DNA of 29,212 nt from positions 1 to 29,212 of the forward strand of contig SFHC01000025.1 in assembly GCA_004555725.1 (NCBI GenBank). The letters run 5' to 3'. A program made the translations under genes and the position numbers. This DNA comes from [Eubacterium] saphenum. Its GTDB lineage: Bacteria; Bacillota; Clostridia; Peptostreptococcales; Anaerovoracaceae. Numbering within the stretch: the first letter of the stretch is position 1; every line of letters starts with the position of its first letter. Shown here piece after piece: positions 26,714-29,212 of the stretch. The notes beneath the pieces are model-generated. The model did no database searches and was not told where the DNA came from. It worked only from the letters and a program-made list of their open reading frames with translations.

Positions 26714-28008
26714 TGAATCTCGGTGAAAACATCCGCTCCGCGTGGAACGGAATCTGGTCCAATAAACTCCGTTCGATTCTGACGATGCTCGGAATCATCA
26801 TCGGAATCGCTGCCGTCATCGGCATCACCACTGTCGGAGGCGGGCTGGAAAATTCTGTAATGAGCAGCATGAATTCCCTGGGTGCCAACAACGTCACATT
26901 TATGGTTCAGTCTAAACACAGCGGGAACGCCGCTTCCATGGATGTCAGCTCTATGATGGCCGGATCCGGCGTCACCATGAAACAGAAAGACATGGTGAGC
27001 GATGACATGCTGGATGCCCTTCAGAAGCACTATCCGTCTGAAATTAAATCCATCGGCCTCTCTGAGACCGCCGGAACAGGCAATGCTTCGCATAACGGTA
27101 AAAAAACCGGCGTTATGCTGACCGGAATCAACCACAGCAATACGGCAGTAGAAAACGTGAAAATCCTGAAAGGCCGCACAATCTCAAAAGCAGAAGAAGG
27201 GAAGACCGCGTATTCTGCCGTAATCTCCAGCCGCGTGGCAAAAGAGCTGTATCACGGCGATAACGCGGCGGCAGTCGGAAAAACCATCCGCACTGCAGTG
27301 AACGGAAAATCGTATACGTTCACCATCGTCGGAGTCTATAAATATGAGGAGTCCCAGGTGATGTCCGGGCAGAGCGGGTCTTCCGGCCAGAAAATCAGTA
27401 CACAGATGTACATCCCGATGAAAACGGCCAAGAAAATTTCCGGCGCAGACTCCGGGTATTCCACCTTTACGGTCAAGACCAGAACTTCCGCAGACAGTGA
27501 GAAGTTTGCCAAGTCCGCGGAAAAATACCTGAACAGCCAGTACTATAAAGGGAATAAAGATTTCCACCTTGCCGCCTTCAGCATGGATACGATGCTGGAC
27601 GCGATGCAGGATATGATGGGGAAAATCGAGCTTGCTCTCGCCCTGATCGCCGGAATTTCTCTGCTGGTCGGCGGAATCGGCGTGATGAACATCATGCTCG
27701 TTTCTGTCACTGAGCGGACACGGGAAATCGGCATCCGAAAGGCCATCGGCGCCACCAACGGGGAAATCCGGCTCCAGTTCGCCATTGAGAGCATCATCAT
27801 CTGCCTGATCGGCGGCGCCATCGGCATCGTGCTCGGAGGCATAATCGGATCTGTGGGAAGCGCCGCCCTGGGCTTCAAGACCGTCATGAGCCTGAAGAGC
27901 ATCCTGCTTGCTGTCGGCGTGTCCTTTGCCATCGGCATCTTCTTCGGTCTGTACCCGGCCGGCCGGGCCGCGCGCCTGAATCCGATCGACGCACTGCGGT
28001 TCGAATAA
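26710..28008 (+). CDS. MacB-like ABC transporter permease (FtsX domain)
   Basis: A 432-residue permease with classic MacB topology. One N-terminal membrane helix (about 20-42, LRSILTMLGIIIGIAAVIGI) is followed by a large extracellular domain of about 260 residues, then three C-terminal helices starting near residues 303, 350 and 394. The NIMLVSVTERTREIGIRKAI coupling motif lies between the first two of these, and the end reads RAARLNPIDALRFE. The extracellular part is rich in Ser, Gly and Met (MSSMNSLGANNVTF, SMDVSSMMAGSG). The start overlaps the ATPase stop; AGGAGG lies ten or so bases upstream, and ATG 26710 or the adjacent 26713 may be used. No two-component system or membrane-fusion gene is in the window, so the substrate is open. 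Confidence 0.94.
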   Translation: MMNLGENIRSAWNGIWSNKLRSILTMLGIIIGIAAVIGITTVGGGLENSVMSSMNSLGANNVTFMVQSKHSGNAASMDVSSMMAGSGVTMKQKDMVSDDMLDALQKHYPSEIKSIGLSETAGTGNASHNGKKTGVMLTGINHSNTAVENVKILKGRTISKAEEGKTAYSAVISSRVAKELYHGDNAAAVGKTIRTAVNGKSYTFTIVGVYKYEESQVMSGQSGSSGQKISTQMYIPMKTAKKISGADSGYSTFTVKTRTSADSEKFAKSAEKYLNSQYYKGNKDFHLAAFSMDTMLDAMQDMMGKIELALALIAGISLLVGGIGVMNIMLVSVTERTREIGIRKAIGATNGEIRLQFAIESIIICLIGGAIGIVLGGIIGSVGSAALGFKTVMSLKSILLAVGVSFAIGIFFGLYPAGRAARLNPIDALRFE

Positions 28009-28033
28009 ATAGAAAAATAAAATCATCTGCGGA

Positions 28034-28083
28034 ACTGCGGTGCAGGAAAGAAATGGATCTTCCCTGCGCCGCAGTCTTCTTTC
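28034..28083 (+). terminator. Terminator of the ABC transporter operon
   Basis: ACTGCGGTGCAGGAAAG (28034-28050) pairs with CTTCCCTGCGCCGCAGT (28059-28075) with one wobble and one mismatch over an 8-base loop, followed by CTTCTTTC. It lies 26 bp after the permease stop. Confidence 0.8.
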
Positions 28084-28154
28084 AGGACCGTTTTTATGTT
28101 ACGATTCTGTAAAACAGTGAAGTGAAATAAAAAATGGATGCAGGAGGGAAAATT

Positions 28155-28742
28155 ATGGAATACATCAGCCACTGCACATCTCCTCTCGGCGGCATCACCA
28201 TCGCCAGCAGCGAACACGCCATTACCGGACTCTGGTTCGACGGCCAAAAATACTACGCCGCCGGCCTGGATCTCGACTGGGTTTCCGAGCAACTCCGCCA
28301 GACCCGCGGCGGCCGTCCGGAAAACTTTCCGCCGGTCATGCTGGCCGCCCGCCGCTGGTTCGACCAGTATTTCCTCGGACAGGAGCCAGGATTCCTGCCG
28401 CCGCTTGAGCCGAAGGGCACTGCCTTTCAGAAACGTGTATGGGATATTCTGCTGACCATCCCATACGGAACAACCATGACCTACGGTCAGATCGCTTCCA
28501 GGATCGCCTCCGAACAAGGCCTTCCGCACATGTCCGCCCAGGCCGTCGGCGGTGCTGTCGGCCACAATCCGATATCCATCCTTATTCCGTGTCACCGCGT
28601 GATCGGCAGCAGCGGAAGCCTGACCGGATACGCTGGCGGCCTTGACCGCAAAGTCAGACTGCTGCAACTGGAGGGGGCGGACATGAGCGGGATGAGAATG
28701 CCGGACGGGCAGGAGATTCGTCTCGATTTTCCAGACGATTGA
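28155..28742 (+). CDS. ogt: Methylated-DNA--protein-cysteine S-methyltransferase
   Basis: A 195-residue suicide DNA-repair protein that transfers the methyl group from O6-methylguanine (and O4-methylthymine) to its own cysteine. The acceptor is Cys146 in IPCHRVIG. The helix-turn-helix region (PYGTTMTYGQIASRIASEQG, 104-123), Asn138 in GHNPI and the YAGGLDRKVRLLQLEG tail complete the conserved core. The short N-terminal domain fits Ogt/MGMT-type proteins without an Ada regulatory domain. I chose ATG 28155, preceded by GGAGGG, rather than the in-frame ATG at 28134, which lacks a site. It is a stand-alone gene after the transporter terminator. The symbol is the generic one for this enzyme class. 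Confidence 0.93.
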   Translation: MEYISHCTSPLGGITIASSEHAITGLWFDGQKYYAAGLDLDWVSEQLRQTRGGRPENFPPVMLAARRWFDQYFLGQEPGFLPPLEPKGTAFQKRVWDILLTIPYGTTMTYGQIASRIASEQGLPHMSAQAVGGAVGHNPISILIPCHRVIGSSGSLTGYAGGLDRKVRLLQLEGADMSGMRMPDGQEIRLDFPDD

Positions 28743-28763
28743 ATCAACACCCTGGAAACCGGC

Positions 28764-28976
28764 CGCCCGAAATGGCACGGAAACGGTATGCACTGCATGG
28801 CCTGCATCCAGAACTGTCCAAAGCAAGCAATCCAATATGGGAAGGCAACAGTCGGAAAAGGAAGATATGCCTTTCCGGAGAAGGAGTGGAGGCAAGGTAT
28901 GATGAAGGAATGGGAACGGAGAAATAATAAGGCTTCTGTTCTTTCAGCATCAGGACGGTTCGTATCGTCCGGTTAA
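28764..28976 (+). pseudogene. Remnant of an EFR1-family ferredoxin, C-terminal part
   Basis: Starting just after the methyltransferase stop, in the same frame, the sequence reads RPKWHGNGMHCMACIQNCP, then KQAIQYGKATVGKGRYAFP. This matches the 4Fe-4S ferredoxin tail of EFR1-type flavodoxin-ferredoxin proteins (pattern W-x-CxHCMACxxxCPxxAIxYG). Only the last 70 or so codons remain. The flavodoxin domain is missing, and the first of the four cluster cysteines is replaced by glycine (GMHCMAC), so a normal 4Fe-4S cluster cannot form. No ribosome binding site precedes the ATG at 28788. I read it as a decayed fragment left by a deletion. Confidence 0.6.
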
Positions 28977-29058
28977 GTGAAAAAATATAGAATGAAATCT
29001 TAGATCCTTTGACTGAGAAAGGGGATTTGCTGCCTGAGTACTGGTGAGTAATATAGAG

Positions 29059-29096
29059 GGAACAGGGAGCAGCTGCATTAAGCTGATCCCCGTTCC
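29059..29096 (+). terminator. Imperfect hairpin
   Basis: GGAACAGGGAGCAGCT (29059-29074) pairs with AGCTGATCCCCGTTCC (29081-29096) at 14 of 16 positions over a 6-base loop. T-richness downstream is weak (CTCTGTTTT about ten bases later). It may be a terminator or part of an insertion-sequence end. Confidence 0.4.
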
Positions 29097-29113
29097 AGGT
29101 ATCTCTGTTTTAC

Positions 29114-29212
29114 GGAGGGTGTAAAATTAAGTGTGTAAGTTACCGGTAACTAATTTCAAACATGTAACTTACGCACTTTATCTTTTTCATAGAGTGCGGT
29201 ATTGTAGAAAGG
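29114..29212 (+). mobile_element. Candidate insertion-sequence end at the window edge
   Basis: GGAGGGTGTAAAATTAAGTG begins at 29114. Within it AAGTGTGTAAGTTAC (29129-29143) pairs with GTAACTTACGCACTT (29164-29178) apart from one wobble, followed by TATCTTTTT. A TGTGTAA-rich end plus a hairpin and T-run in front of a transposase gene is what I associate with IS256-type elements in Clostridia. The transposase would lie beyond the window, so the call is tentative; a simple terminator is the alternative. Confidence 0.3.

Noticed and set aside
1..29212. tracrRNA, Cas9 or other additional effector genes; tRNA and rRNA genes
   Set aside because: None seen; the locus is plain type I-C and no RNA gene pattern was found by eye.

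Overview
The window looks like a chromosomal segment of a low-to-moderate GC Bacillota bacterium, most likely a gut-type member of Clostridia. The clues are strong AGGAGG-type ribosome binding sites, TTG/GTG starts, a VanZ-family membrane protein, a DUF4236 protein, a MacB-like ABC pair and a remnant of an EFR1-type ferredoxin. This assignment is an inference; no rRNA or tRNA gene is present to test it.

Positions 1-3620 hold the downstream half of a type I-C CRISPR-Cas operon on the + strand: the C-terminal part of cas8c (cut by the window edge), then cas7, cas4, cas1 and cas2 with tiny gaps or overlaps. cas3 and cas5c would be expected upstream and are not visible. A leader of about 177 bp (3621-3797) with two inverted repeats follows. 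The CRISPR array runs from 3798 to 15571. By hand count it has 178 repeats of 33 bp (177 apparently identical plus one degenerate terminal copy) and 177 spacers, almost all 32-36 bp. It is very long for a single type I-C locus and fills 40 percent of the window.

The array carries its own history. Several spacer pairs come from the same protospacer with a one-base difference in length. Others, including a triplet, come from homologous positions of diverged targets. Two spacers overlap by 20 nt. One spacer occurs twice exactly, and each copy is followed by an abnormal unit: an 8-nt spacer in one case, and in the other a 46-nt unit that starts with a second copy of the crRNA handle and ends with an inverted copy of the repeat start. 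Cas1 appears to lack about 17 residues of its N-terminal domain, so this large archive may sit beside an impaired integrase.

Positions 15662-24542 hold ordinary chromosomal genes: a class 3-like aldehyde dehydrogenase, a membrane-anchored XRE regulator, then a leftward block (an AT-rich lipoprotein gene, a small membrane protein, a VanZ-like protein, an NTF2-like/LytTR regulator and a low-molecular-weight phosphotyrosine phosphatase). A rightward trio follows: a DUF4236 protein, a membrane protein with a C-terminal helix-hairpin-helix domain, and a histidine phosphatase. The DUF4236/HHH pair is the best candidate here for an uncharacterised two-gene function.

Positions 24543-25657 are a gene-poor stretch of about 1.1 kb rich in inverted repeats, with a 17-bp perfect hairpin. 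Positions 25658-28008 hold a small unknown protein followed by a MacB-like ABC ATPase and permease. The window closes with a methylguanine-DNA methyltransferase (28155-28742), the decayed tail of an EFR1-like ferredoxin, and hairpins that may mark the edge of an insertion sequence.
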